From contig JAFTXO010000011.1 in the NCBI GenBank assembly GCA_017461765.1, positions 1 to 57,311 of the forward strand: a DNA stretch of 57,311 nt, in the 5' to 3' direction. Each line of letters opens with the position of its first letter. Positions within the stretch are counted from its first letter, which is position 1. The notes under the pieces are model-generated. The model worked only from the letters and a program-made list of their open reading frames with translations, was not told where the DNA came from and did no database searches. The stretch is from Clostridia bacterium (GTDB taxonomy: Bacteria > Bacillota > Clostridia > Oscillospirales > CAG-272). A program made the position numbers and the translations under genes. This document shows positions 34,861 to 43,432 of this stretch, one piece after another.

Positions 34861-35627
34861 TGCTGAATCAATTTTCAAGAACCGAGCTTATATTCGGTAA
34901 GGAAGCGATGGAACGGCTTGCTAACGCTCGTGTTGCAATATTTGGAATCGGCGGAGTTGGTGGATATACTGTAGAAGCGTTGATTCGGTCGGGCGTGGGA
35001 GCGATCGATCTCATTGACGATGACAAGGTTTGCCTTACAAATATCAACCGTCAGATCTATGCAACGAGAAAGACGGTTGGAAAATATAAGGTGGACGTTG
35101 CTGCTGAGCGTATTGCCGAGATAAATCCAAATGCTACTGTTCGTACCTATAAAACATTTTACACACCCGAAACAGCGGAGCAATTTGATTTTTCGCAGTA
35201 CGATTACATCGTAGATGCCATTGATACCGTGACAGGAAAGATTGCGCTTGTTATGAATGCCAAAGCCACAGGAACTCCAATCATCAGTTCTATGGGCGCA
35301 GGAAACAAGGTCGATCCCACGGCATTTGAGGTAACGGATATTTATAAGACTTCGGTTTGCCCTCTTGCCAAGGTTATGCGTTATGAGCTTAAACGAAGGG
35401 GAGTCAAAAGGCTCAAGGTCGTATATTCAAAGGAAAAGCCGATCACTCCAATCGAGGATATGGCAATAAGCTGTAAGGCTCACTGCATTTGTCCTCCGGG
35501 TACAGCAAGAAAATGTACTCAAAGAAGGCAAGTTCCGGGCAGTAACGCCTTTGTTCCCTCGGTTGTTGGTTTAATTATCGCAGGAGAGGTAATCAAGGAT
35601 CTAACCAAGTTAAAAATACAAAAATGA
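34860..35627 (+). CDS. tcdA: tRNA threonylcarbamoyladenosine dehydratase TcdA (ThiF family)
   Basis: A 255-aa E1-like enzyme. FSRTELIFGKEAMERL start, nucleotide loop GIGGVGGYTVEALIRSGVG near 29-47, DDDKVCLTNINRQI, and the TcdA-type Cys segment CKAHCICPPGTARKC near 205. In the family it uses ATP to cyclise t6A37 to ct6A, helped by a CsdA/CsdE-type sulfur relay, which links it to the desulfurases nearby. It differs from the MoeB-like E1 enzymes at 37634 and 43975, which carry zinc CxxC pairs. Confidence 0.9.
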   Translation: MLNQFSRTELIFGKEAMERLANARVAIFGIGGVGGYTVEALIRSGVGAIDLIDDDKVCLTNINRQIYATRKTVGKYKVDVAAERIAEINPNATVRTYKTFYTPETAEQFDFSQYDYIVDAIDTVTGKIALVMNAKATGTPIISSMGAGNKVDPTAFEVTDIYKTSVCPLAKVMRYELKRRGVKRLKVVYSKEKPITPIEDMAISCKAHCICPPGTARKCTQRRQVPGSNAFVPSVVGLIIAGEVIKDLTKLKIQK

Positions 35628-35657
35628 TCGTTTACGGAAAAGAGAGGAATATCAAAA

Positions 35658-36113
35658 ATGACAATATCGACGAAAGGCAGATATGCACTGAAAATAATGA
35701 TAGATCTTGCGGAAAACGGTGACGGTTCTTATATTCCGATGAAAAAGGTCGCGCAACGTCAGGGACTTCCGCATAAGTATTTGGAACACATTCTGCCTGT
35801 GTTGACTCAAAATCACATCGTTGAAGGGCAGCACGGCAAGGGCGGCGGATACCGCTTGACGAGGAAACCCGAAGAATACACCGTGGGCGAAATTCTTCGC
35901 TTGGCAGAAGGAGACCTTGCCCCCGTTGCCTGCCTTGAGTGCGGAGCAGAGCCTTGCAAAAAAGTGAATGAGTGCCGTACAATATCAATGTGGAAAAATT
36001 TGCAGTCTTTGATTGACGGATATTTTGACGGTATCACAATCAAGGATCTTACGCGCAACGGCGAGAACAACACAAGCGGAATTGATATTTCATTTTTGGA
36101 TGCAGCATTATGA
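35658..36113 (+). CDS. Rrf2-family transcriptional regulator (CymR/IscR-like)
   Basis: A 151-aa winged-helix regulator: STKGRYALKIMIDLAEN, then MKKVAQRQGLPHKYLEHIL (HTH), and HGKGGGYRLTRKPEEYTVGEIL (wing). It has a Cys cluster CLECGAEPCKKVNEC near 95-109, typical of redox or Fe-S sensing in IscR relatives. Given the surrounding sulfur genes, it is the best candidate to bind the two 21-bp sites at 24595-24655. Its last codons overlap the LysR gene (ATGA). The AGAGG ribosome site fixes the start. Confidence 0.9.
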   Translation: MTISTKGRYALKIMIDLAENGDGSYIPMKKVAQRQGLPHKYLEHILPVLTQNHIVEGQHGKGGGYRLTRKPEEYTVGEILRLAEGDLAPVACLECGAEPCKKVNECRTISMWKNLQSLIDGYFDGITIKDLTRNGENNTSGIDISFLDAAL

Positions 36114-37048
36114 CAATACACCAATTACATTACGTGATCACAATTTCCGAGACGGGCTCCTTTAATAAGGCGGCGGAAATTCTCTATGTAGCACAGCCAT
36201 CTCTGACAAGCTCAATAAAAGAACTTGAAAAGGAACTCGGTATTTCTATCTTTCACAGAAGCGGAAGAGGCGTAACGCTTACCAATGACGGAGTGGAGTT
36301 CGTGCTGTACGCCCGTCAATTATATCAGCAATATGAATCGCTTATGCAAAAGTACGGGAAGATGGGTACGCTGAAAAAGAAATTCGGAATTTCCACACAG
36401 CACTATTCTTTTGCGGTAAAAAGCTTTGTCGAGATGGTGAAGAAATTCAATACGGCGGAATATGAATTTGCCATCAGAGAAACGAAAACAAGAGATATTA
36501 TAGATGACGTAAGCACCGGTAAAAGCGAGATCGGAATTATATATTTGAGCAATTTCAACCGTATGGCAATTACGAAGCTGTTGCACACGAAGGATCTCGA
36601 ATTTCATGAGCTGACTGCTTGCGAAGCTTATGTATATCTGTGGAAGGGACATCCTCTGGCGAGCTGCAAGTCAATCCGTTTTGAACAACTCAATGAATAT
36701 CCTTGCCTGTCCTTTGAGCAGGGAGATAACAGCTCCTTCTATTTTGCCGAAGAAATACTCAGCACCAACGAGTACGCGAGAACAATCAAAGCGAATGACC
36801 GAGCGACGATGCTGAATCTGATGATCGGTCTGAACGGCTATACACTTTGCTCGGGTATCATTTGTGAGGAATTGAACGGCAGTGATTACATTGCAGTTCC
36901 GTTTGAGCACGAGAATTTGGAAAGTGCAGATCGAATGGTGATCGGTTATATTACGAGAAAAAATATGCCGCTCAGCCGTATGGGAGCCCTTTATATTGAC
37001 GAAATTAAACAGTATTTAGACGAATATCATAAGCCTGCTGAGGCGTAA
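36110..37048 (+). CDS. LysR-family transcriptional regulator
   Basis: A 312-aa LTTR. N-terminal HTH (LHYVITISETGSFNKAAEILYVAQPSL, residues 5-31), linker helix, then a periplasmic-binding-like effector domain. It overlaps the Rrf2 gene by four bases and ends just before a terminator and an LTTR-type dyad at 37108-37121. The same dyad recurs before the 47366 operon, so it likely activates both, with a sulfur metabolite such as O-acetylserine as co-inducer (inference; CysB/CysL precedent). Confidence 0.9.
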   Translation: MTIHQLHYVITISETGSFNKAAEILYVAQPSLTSSIKELEKELGISIFHRSGRGVTLTNDGVEFVLYARQLYQQYESLMQKYGKMGTLKKKFGISTQHYSFAVKSFVEMVKKFNTAEYEFAIRETKTRDIIDDVSTGKSEIGIIYLSNFNRMAITKLLHTKDLEFHELTACEAYVYLWKGHPLASCKSIRFEQLNEYPCLSFEQGDNSSFYFAEEILSTNEYARTIKANDRATMLNLMIGLNGYTLCSGIICEELNGSDYIAVPFEHENLESADRMVIGYITRKNMPLSRMGALYIDEIKQYLDEYHKPAEA

Positions 37049-37050
37049 AG

Positions 37051-37092
37051 CGATACCGTACATTCTTGTATGAATGGTACGGTATCGTTTTT
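37051..37092 (+). terminator. Terminator after the LysR gene
   Basis: CGATACCGTAC / GTACGGTATCG stem plus ATTC/GAAT, then TTTTT. Same type as the hairpin at 47209. Confidence 0.88.
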
Positions 37093-37107
37093 ATTATAGG
37101 ATTAATC

Positions 37108-37162
37108 TATACCTCGGTATACTTATCATGTATTGGACAAAGAACGTGACCGGTAGTATAAT
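37108..37162 (+). promoter_or_regulatory. LysR dyad and promoter of the carrier/encapsulin operon
   Basis: TATACC-TC-GGTATA dyad (37108-37121), then TTGGACA (37133-37139) and TATAAT (37157-37162). Dyad and -35 are 11 bp apart, as at 47263. The first gene's ribosome site GAGG follows near 37191. Confidence 0.78.
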
Positions 37163-37202
37163 AATGGTATCAAAAATCTTTGCTTTATATGAGGCGAGCG
37201 GA

Positions 37203-37634
37203 ATGTTGGTTTTGAGTAGTGAGACGCAAAAAGCTTTATATTTTCACGCCGAAACGGAATACCCGGAGGAATGCTGCGGAATCCTGCTCGGCAAGCGGGA
37301 AAAAGAGAAAAAATTCGTATATAAAGCAATTTGTACAGAGAACGTAGGAAATAAAAAACTGAAAACGACACATTTTGTAATGGATCCTCTTGAGATTGCA
37401 AAGACGGAAGCGTCGGCAGAGCAGGAAGGACTTGAAATCGTCGGATTTTATCATTCGCATCCGAATTATGCGGCATCGGCATCAAGAGAAGATGCATTTT
37501 ATATGCTTGCAGGTTACTCATATCCCATTATTTCAATCAGTGACGGTGCGTATCAAATGGCTTGCTTTGAAAAAGGTTCACCGACGAGTGTCGAGGTAAA
37601 AGAAGAGAAAATCATGATACAAGGAGAGACATAA
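37203..37634 (+). CDS. JAMM/MPN-family (M67) metallopeptidase, first copy
   Basis: A 143-aa zinc peptidase. Catalytic Glu E23 in PEECCGILLG; zinc motif H84-S-H-P followed by S-x-x-D in HSHPNYAASASRED. Bacterial JAMM peptidases of this size trim residues behind the C-terminal GG of ubiquitin-like sulfur carriers. The next gene, coupled by a one-base overlap, encodes a MoaD domain whose GG is internal, so it is the likely substrate. The start is the ATG 8 bases after GAGG; longer readings begin inside the promoter and are rejected. Confidence 0.87.
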   Translation: MLVLSSETQKALYFHAETEYPEECCGILLGKREKEKKFVYKAICTENVGNKKLKTTHFVMDPLEIAKTEASAEQEGLEIVGFYHSHPNYAASASREDAFYMLAGYSYPIISISDGAYQMACFEKGSPTSVEVKEEKIMIQGET

Positions 37635-39097
37635 TGCAGATACAGGTATATATATCGGCAACACTCAGAGCCTTTGCCGAACGCAAGGCAAAAGTGGAAA
37701 TAGAGGGAAGTACGGTTCGTGAGGTGCTGGGGCGGTTGCAGGATGAGTATCCCGAAAGCAAAAAGGCTTTATTTGAGGAAAGCGGTGCGCTCCGCCCATT
37801 TGTGAGCGTTTTTGTAAACGAAGCGCCTATTGCGACGGATTCGGAGTATGATACAGCTTTGAAGGAAACCGATAAGATCCTATTATTGCCCATTATTGCG
37901 GGGGGCGCTCCTACAGAGAGTGTGATCTCGGATGAACGGAGAAAGGAAGTATCTCTTGATGATGCGGAGATTGAACGGTTTAACAAGCATTTGATGCTCC
38001 GTGATATCGGCGTGAAAGGACAAAAGCGTATCAAAGCGGCGAAGGTTCTGATCGTCGGTCTTGGCTCTCTCGGTTCACCTGTTGTGCAGTATTTGGCGGC
38101 AGCGGGAGTGGGAACCATCGGAATTGCCGATTTTGATGAGGTATCTCTCGGAAATCTGCAAAGCCAAGTCATTCACGGCACACGAGACGTGCATCGTCCA
38201 AAAACAGCATCGGCAAAGGATACGATTAAGGCGATCAATCCCAAAATCAAGATCGAAGCGTACAATGAGAAGCTTGAGTCCGACAACATTGCGAATATTA
38301 TCGGTGAGTATGATGTTGTTGTGGATTGTACCGACAATTATAAGTCACGGTACTTGATAAACGATGCCTGCGTATTGCTCGGTAAGCCTGTCGTTTTTGG
38401 TGCGATGTATCAATTTGAGGGACAGGTAAGCGTTTTTGATGCGAAATCTGGACCATGCTTCCGATGTCAGTTTCCATCACCGCCGCCTGTGGGACTTGTT
38501 CCTACCTGTTCCGAGGGCGGAGTAATCAGTCCCTTGCCGGGACTCATCGGCAGTATTCAGGCAAACGAAGTCTTAAAGCTGATTATAGGTGGCGGAGAGA
38601 CTTTGATCGGAAAATTACTTGTGGCTGACACGTGGAATCTTCATTCCTCTGTTTTGAACATCCACAAGAGTGAGAATTGTCCGATATGTGGAAGCAATCC
38701 CACAATTACAGAAATAGAAGACTTTGACTATGAGGACTTTTGCGGACTGCGACAAACAGAGGAAGAAACGCCCGTAGAAGTGATCACCGCTGAAGAATTG
38801 GTTGCAAGAATCGAAAGGGGGGATACCATCACGATTGTGGACGTAAGAGAGCCCCATGAGAGAGCAATTCATCGCTTCCCGAATGCGATCGTTATTCCGA
38901 TTGGACAGTTGGCAAGACGGCAAAAGGAGCTTGATCCTGATATTGACACCGTTTTTATCTGTCGAGAGGGCAAGAGAAGCATTTTGGCAATCAATACGTT
39001 GAGAGATGCCGGATACAAAGGACCCATGTATAGCCTCGCGGGCGGCATTGAGTCGGCAAAGAATATCATTTTCTCTCACGAAGGTGCATGGCTGTAA
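37634..39097 (+). CDS. MoaD - MoeB/ThiF - rhodanese three-domain fusion
   Basis: A 487-aa fusion. Residues 1-91 are a ubiquitin-like MoaD domain ending LPIIAGG at 90-91, followed directly by more protein. Residues 112-360 are a MoeB-type E1 with VLIVGLGSLGSP, ATP/adenylation residues, zinc pairs CFRC and CPIC, and the catalytic Cys in VPTCSEGGV. Residues 378-487 are a rhodanese with the persulfide Cys in VFICREGKRS. So carrier, activating enzyme and sulfur donor are in one chain. The GG must be freed by cleavage to act as a thiocarboxylate; the JAMM peptidase upstream is the obvious candidate. MoeB-rhodanese fusions are known; the extra N-terminal carrier is less common. Confidence 0.9.
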   Translation: MQIQVYISATLRAFAERKAKVEIEGSTVREVLGRLQDEYPESKKALFEESGALRPFVSVFVNEAPIATDSEYDTALKETDKILLLPIIAGGAPTESVISDERRKEVSLDDAEIERFNKHLMLRDIGVKGQKRIKAAKVLIVGLGSLGSPVVQYLAAAGVGTIGIADFDEVSLGNLQSQVIHGTRDVHRPKTASAKDTIKAINPKIKIEAYNEKLESDNIANIIGEYDVVVDCTDNYKSRYLINDACVLLGKPVVFGAMYQFEGQVSVFDAKSGPCFRCQFPSPPPVGLVPTCSEGGVISPLPGLIGSIQANEVLKLIIGGGETLIGKLLVADTWNLHSSVLNIHKSENCPICGSNPTITEIEDFDYEDFCGLRQTEEETPVEVITAEELVARIERGDTITIVDVREPHERAIHRFPNAIVIPIGQLARRQKELDPDIDTVFICREGKRSILAINTLRDAGYKGPMYSLAGGIESAKNIIFSHEGAWL

Positions 39098-39107
39098 GTT
39101 TTCTTTA

Positions 39108-39136
39108 TTGTGAACGCATAACCCACGCATTAGAAT
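39108..39136 (+). promoter_or_regulatory. Possible internal promoter before the encapsulin gene
   Basis: TTGTGA (39108-39113), 17-bp spacer, TAGAAT (39131-39136), in the only sizable gap (87 bp) of the operon, before a GGAG ribosome site. Confidence 0.4.
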
Positions 39137-39184
39137 GAAAGAAACTTCACATAAAAATTTATAGAAAATAGGAGATTTAGAACA

Positions 39185-40132
39185 ATGGCAAAAGAAGAAC
39201 AAGCAATCAAGGCATTAGGGGCACGTGCCGCGTATAATTTGGCGAATGTCACCAAGACGAAGCCCCAATACGGTGCGATTACACCGAAATGGCTCACAAA
39301 GCTTTTGGAATTTAAGGGACTTGAAACAGGTATCTATCGTGTAAACAAGGTCGTTGAGGGTGATACGCCTCTTGACGTTTTGTGCAGCCAGACCAAAAAA
39401 ACCGATATTATTCCCGACGGTTACATAGAGTATGAGGAAGAACCCAGAGAGTATCGTCTCAGCTCGATTTCCACCATTATCAATGTCAATACGGCAATCG
39501 AGGATGTGTACAGCGCACCCTACGATCAGGTAAAGGAGCAGCTTGCTCTTGCCATCGAGAGCCTTCGTGAAAGACAGGAGAGTCAGCTCATCAACAATGA
39601 TGACTACGGACTTCTCAAAAACGTACCCGAATCCCAGAGAATCCAGTCTCGCACCGGCGCGCCCACGCCAGACGATCTCGATGAGCTTATTACAAAGGTT
39701 TGGAAGGAGCCTTCTTTCTTCCTCGCTCACCCCAGAGCTATCGCGGCATTTGAAAGAGAATGCACAAAACGTGGCGTTCCGCCCGTAACGGCAAATATTG
39801 CGGGTGGTACCTTCATTCTTTGGAGAGGTATTCCGATCATTCCTACCGACAAGCTTTTGGTAGATGGACTCAAGAACCCCAAGAGCCAGAGCGGTAAGAC
39901 CAATATTCTTCTGGTTCGTACAGGAGAGGCAAAGCGCGGTGTTATCGGTTTGTATCAGGCAGGCATGAAGAATGAACAGTCTAGAGGGTTGTCTGTAAGA
40001 TTCAGAGGCATTGACGACAAGGGTGTTGCATCTTATCTGTTGTCTCTCTATTGCTCTGCGGCGATTCTTGCAGATGATGCAATTGCCGTACTTGAGGATG
40101 TTGAGGTAGGCGAATATTATGACTACGAATAA
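39185..40132 (+). CDS. Family 2A encapsulin shell protein (SrpI-like)
   Basis: A 315-aa HK97-fold shell protein of encapsulin family 2A. Recognised by GARAAYNLANVTKTKPQYG, ITPKWLTKLLEFKGLE, EYRLSSISTIINVNTAIEDVYS, FFLAHPRAIAAFERECTKRG, LWRGIPIIPTDKLLVDG, and a C-terminal GVASYLLSLYCSAAILADDAI. There is no cyclic-nucleotide-binding insert, which separates 2A from 2B. In Synechococcus and Acinetobacter, shells of this group enclose a cysteine desulfurase, and sulfur storage has been reported. The next gene, overlapping by 14 bases, is that cargo. The GGAG ribosome site is 8 bases before the ATG. Confidence 0.93.
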   Translation: MAKEEQAIKALGARAAYNLANVTKTKPQYGAITPKWLTKLLEFKGLETGIYRVNKVVEGDTPLDVLCSQTKKTDIIPDGYIEYEEEPREYRLSSISTIINVNTAIEDVYSAPYDQVKEQLALAIESLRERQESQLINNDDYGLLKNVPESQRIQSRTGAPTPDDLDELITKVWKEPSFFLAHPRAIAAFERECTKRGVPPVTANIAGGTFILWRGIPIIPTDKLLVDGLKNPKSQSGKTNILLVRTGEAKRGVIGLYQAGMKNEQSRGLSVRFRGIDDKGVASYLLSLYCSAAILADDAIAVLEDVEVGEYYDYE

Positions 40133-41870
40133 TTTTGAAGGGAATGCCGTCTCTTTGGGGTTGCCTTCGGAATTAGAGCTTACCGAACTTGCGAATCAGT
40201 TGTTTCCGGATATTGACGGAAGTCTTTTTCAGCCTGAGGCTTGCGCGGACGGTATCGAAAAGCTTGTTACCACAGGGGATACAGGTGTCGTTGATACTGC
40301 CGCAGGCAAGGCTACAAGGGTATTCGGAGGACAGCTCGGTGCAGAGGATTTCGAGAATATTCTCGTAGAACTGAAATATGATGAACTGTCGGGCGTCAAG
40401 GTCGAGTATCCTGCCTTTACGGATGTTGGAGGTACCTATCAACCGCTTGAGGATCACACTGCGGCATATGCGTATGCGGAGCCGGAGAGAAAGCAGACCG
40501 TAGGATATTCACCTCGCGTCATTTCCCAGCATCAAGCGGATTCTGATGATGAGATACAAGCTCGTACTACGGCAGATGACAACAACGTGATCTCTGCCAA
40601 GGATAACGGAGGCGTGAAAGCCGATGCGGTTGGCGGTCAGAAAAACAACAGTCAGATCGTGATCGGAACCAAGACGCTGGAGCAGATTCGCCGAGATTTT
40701 CCGATTTTACAGGAAAAGGTCAATGGCAACCCGCTTATTTGGCTTGATAACGGTGCTACCACCCAACGCCCGAAGCAGGTAATCGATAGACTCAGCTACT
40801 ATTACGAGCACGAGAACTCCAATGTGCACAGAGGCGCACATACACTGGCGGCAAGATCTACCGATGCCTATGAAAAGGCAAGACAGACCGTTGCGGACTT
40901 CATTGGGGCTCCCTCTAAGGACAATATCGTTTTTGTGAGGGGAACCACAGAGGGAATCAACTTAATCGCGCATTCCTATGTAAAGCCCTTGCTACAGCCC
41001 GGCGATGAGATCATCGTATCGCTTCTTGAGCACCACGCAAATATTGTTCCGTGGCAGCTCGTAGCACAGGAGACGGGGGCAGTCATCAAGGTTATTCCCG
41101 TGGATGAGACGGGACAGCTGATACTTTCGGAATATGAGAAGCTGTTTACGAAGAGGACGAAATTTGTCTCGGTTACTCACGTTTCCAACGTTCTCGGAAC
41201 GATCACTCCCGTTGCGGAGCTGATCGCAATTGCTCACGCTCACGGTGTTCGCATTCTCATTGATGGCGCACAGTCTATTGCACACATCCCCGTGAATGTC
41301 AGCGCACTTGATGCCGATTGGTTTGTATTTTCGGGACACAAGATCTATGCGCCAACGGGTATCGGTGCTATATACGGTAAAAAAGAGGTTCTTGAGGAAG
41401 CCAAGCCATATCACGGCGGCGGTAATATGATCAAGGACGTTACCTTTGAGCGAACGGTGTACAATCCCGCCCCCAACAAGTTTGAAGCAGGAACAGGCAG
41501 TATTGCCGATGCGGTGGGCTTGGGTGCGGCTCTTGAGTATCTGAATGGGATCGGTATGGCGGCAATCAGCCAATATGAGCACGAGCTTGTTAGCTACGGC
41601 ATGAAGGAGCTCGGTAAGATTGAGGGACTTCATCTGATTGGCACGGCACGCAACAAATCAAGTGCATTGTCCTTTGTGATCGACGGTATTTCCAATGATG
41701 CTGTTGGGCAGAAGCTGGATCAGAACGGCATTGCCGTGCGTGTCGGTCATCACTGCGCACAGCCGATTTTGAGGCACTACGGTCTGGAGGGCGTTGTGCG
41801 TCCCACTCTGGCACTATATAATTCCTTTGAGGATATCGACACACTCGTCAAGGTGCTCAGATCATTATAA
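40119..41870 (+). CDS. Encapsulated cysteine desulfurase (family 2A cargo, SufS-like)
   Basis: A 583-aa protein. Residues 1-187 are low-complexity and probably disordered, with a short hydrophobic motif near the start (GLPSELELTELANQLFPDI) of the kind that docks cargo in the shell. Residues 188-583 are a SufS/CsdA-type desulfurase: IWLDNGATTQRP, NVHRGAHTLAARST, PLP lysine K408 in SGHKIYAPTGIGAIYG, catalytic Cys C546 in VRVGHHCAQPILRHYG. It turns cysteine into alanine and a bound persulfide. The start lies inside the shell gene, which ties its translation to the shell. There is no SufE or SufU beside it; TusA and the rhodaneses may be the acceptors. Confidence 0.93.
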   Translation: MTTNNFEGNAVSLGLPSELELTELANQLFPDIDGSLFQPEACADGIEKLVTTGDTGVVDTAAGKATRVFGGQLGAEDFENILVELKYDELSGVKVEYPAFTDVGGTYQPLEDHTAAYAYAEPERKQTVGYSPRVISQHQADSDDEIQARTTADDNNVISAKDNGGVKADAVGGQKNNSQIVIGTKTLEQIRRDFPILQEKVNGNPLIWLDNGATTQRPKQVIDRLSYYYEHENSNVHRGAHTLAARSTDAYEKARQTVADFIGAPSKDNIVFVRGTTEGINLIAHSYVKPLLQPGDEIIVSLLEHHANIVPWQLVAQETGAVIKVIPVDETGQLILSEYEKLFTKRTKFVSVTHVSNVLGTITPVAELIAIAHAHGVRILIDGAQSIAHIPVNVSALDADWFVFSGHKIYAPTGIGAIYGKKEVLEEAKPYHGGGNMIKDVTFERTVYNPAPNKFEAGTGSIADAVGLGAALEYLNGIGMAAISQYEHELVSYGMKELGKIEGLHLIGTARNKSSALSFVIDGISNDAVGQKLDQNGIAVRVGHHCAQPILRHYGLEGVVRPTLALYNSFEDIDTLVKVLRSL

Positions 41871-41936
41871 AAATGTAGCCATAAGGGATGTGAGCCTGTC
41901 GGTTCAAGTCTCCTACGGTATGGATTGGAGCTCTAT

Positions 41937-43184
41937 ATGGAATTCAACACAAAAGTACTACACGGCAAATCAGTAAGACGCCCCTGTGACGGCGCCACAC
42001 TTCCTACCATCAGTCAGGTGAGCGCATTTTCGTATGAAACCGCCGAAGAACTGGAAAAGGTTTTTACAAACAGAGCACCGGGATTTGCATATACGAGAAT
42101 CGGCAATCCTACGGTAGATGCTTTTGAAAAAAGGATCTGTGAGCTTGAGGGCGGTCTTGCCGCTACTGCGTGTTCTTCCGGTATGGCGGCGATCACAGCG
42201 GCACTGCTGAATATATTACAGTCCGGAGACGAGATAATTGCAGGCGCGGGGCTTTTTGGCGGTACGATCGATCTGTTTGGCGATCTTGAAGCGTACGGTA
42301 TTAAAACCAGATTCGTAAAGCAAGTAAATGCTGAACAGATAGAAAAGAATATTACGGATAAAACAAAAGTCATATTCGGTGAGCTGATTGGCAATCCCGG
42401 GCTTGATGTGATGGATGCTTCGAGTGTTGCCGCTCTTGCCCATAAAAACGGTATTCCGCTGATGGTGGATGCCACAACGGCGACACCGTATCTTGCCCGT
42501 TCCATCGAATACGGTGCAGATATCGTGATCCATTCTTCATCCAAATATATCAACGGAAGCGGCAACTCGGTCAGTGGAATTATCATTGACAGCGGTAATT
42601 TCAAGTGGAATACGGAAAAGCATCCCGCACTTGCAAAATACAAAAAGTTTGGTAATTTGGCTTTTACCGCAAGGCTTCGAGGCGATACTTGGAGAAATAT
42701 CGGCGGATGTCTTGCACCGATGAACGCATATCTGAACATTGTCGGTCTTGAGACCTTGGGGCTTAGAATGCAGAGGATCTGCGATAATGCGCTTGCCCTT
42801 GCAAAAGCTTTGGAAGGCATCGATGGCATCAGCGTCAATTATCCCGGACTTGAGAGTAGTCCTTATTATCCTCTTGTAAAAAGTCAGTTTGATGGAGACG
42901 GCGGAGGTATTGTGACACTCAGGGCAGGCACAAAGGAGCGGGCATACCGCCTCATGAACTCTTTGAAATACGCCTTGAAGGCAACAAATATCGGGGATAC
43001 AAAAACCTTGGTGATCCACCCCGCCTCAACCATTTACCTGCATAGCACGGAGGAACAGAAGAACAACGCGGGCGTATATGATGATACGATCCGAGTCAGC
43101 GTCGGTATAGAAGGCGAGGCGGACTTGATAGAAGATTTTGTCGAGGCAATTAAGCGTCTTGACAAAACGGAAGGAGAAGAATAA
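41937..43184 (+). CDS. O-acetylhomoserine sulfhydrylase-like PLP enzyme
   Basis: A 415-aa Cys/Met-metabolism PLP protein: FNTKVLHGKSVRRPCDGATLPTIS, FAYTRIGNPTVDAFEKRICELEGG, CSSGMAAITAAL, and PLP lysine in VIHSSSKYINGSGNSVSG near 205. It differs from the MetY at 24821 and is closer to a second MetY/MetZ-like group. Next to a carrier, E1 and JAMM set, it may use a carrier thiocarboxylate as sulfur source, as reported for Wolinella MetY (inference). The start is the ATG six bases after GGAG; a TTG start four codons earlier is rejected. One base overlaps tusA. Confidence 0.85.
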   Translation: MEFNTKVLHGKSVRRPCDGATLPTISQVSAFSYETAEELEKVFTNRAPGFAYTRIGNPTVDAFEKRICELEGGLAATACSSGMAAITAALLNILQSGDEIIAGAGLFGGTIDLFGDLEAYGIKTRFVKQVNAEQIEKNITDKTKVIFGELIGNPGLDVMDASSVAALAHKNGIPLMVDATTATPYLARSIEYGADIVIHSSSKYINGSGNSVSGIIIDSGNFKWNTEKHPALAKYKKFGNLAFTARLRGDTWRNIGGCLAPMNAYLNIVGLETLGLRMQRICDNALALAKALEGIDGISVNYPGLESSPYYPLVKSQFDGDGGGIVTLRAGTKERAYRLMNSLKYALKATNIGDTKTLVIHPASTIYLHSTEEQKNNAGVYDDTIRVSVGIEGEADLIEDFVEAIKRLDKTEGEE

Positions 43185-43429
43185 TGGCAGCTTATGAAAT
43201 TAACGATACGGTGGATATTACGGATGTAAACTGTCCGATCACATTTGTAAAAGCAAAGGTAGCACTCGACGAGCTTGAGGACGGCGAGGTTCTGAAGGTT
43301 CATATGAACGGTGGAGAGCCCGCAAACAATGTGCCGAGAAGCTTCAAGGAAGAAGGTCATGAGGTTCTTGAACTTATGGAGAATGCTGACGGTACATTCG
43401 ATCTCATCGTCAGAAAGGTAGGAGATTAG
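43184..43429 (+). CDS. TusA-family sulfur carrier
   Basis: An 81-aa TusA/SirA-fold protein. The persulfide Cys is in ITDVNCPITFVKAKVAL near 20 (CP-x-T in place of the usual CP-x-P), followed by DGEVLKVHMNGGEPANNVPRSFKEEGH. TusA proteins take persulfide sulfur from a desulfurase and pass it on. Here the desulfurase is the encapsulated one or a rhodanese. It ends in TAG, showing that TAG is a normal stop in this genome. Confidence 0.9.
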   Translation: MAAYEINDTVDITDVNCPITFVKAKVALDELEDGEVLKVHMNGGEPANNVPRSFKEEGHEVLELMENADGTFDLIVRKVGD

Positions 43430-43432
43430 TGT

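Noticed and set aside
37074-37202. Longer JAMM peptidase N-terminus
   Set aside because: It would start upstream of or inside the -10 element of its own promoter.
41876-41925. GGTTCAAGTC string before the OAH-sulfhydrylase-like gene, like a tRNA T-loop
   Set aside because: The flanking bases do not pair as a T-stem and no acceptor, D or anticodon arm can be drawn; taken as chance.
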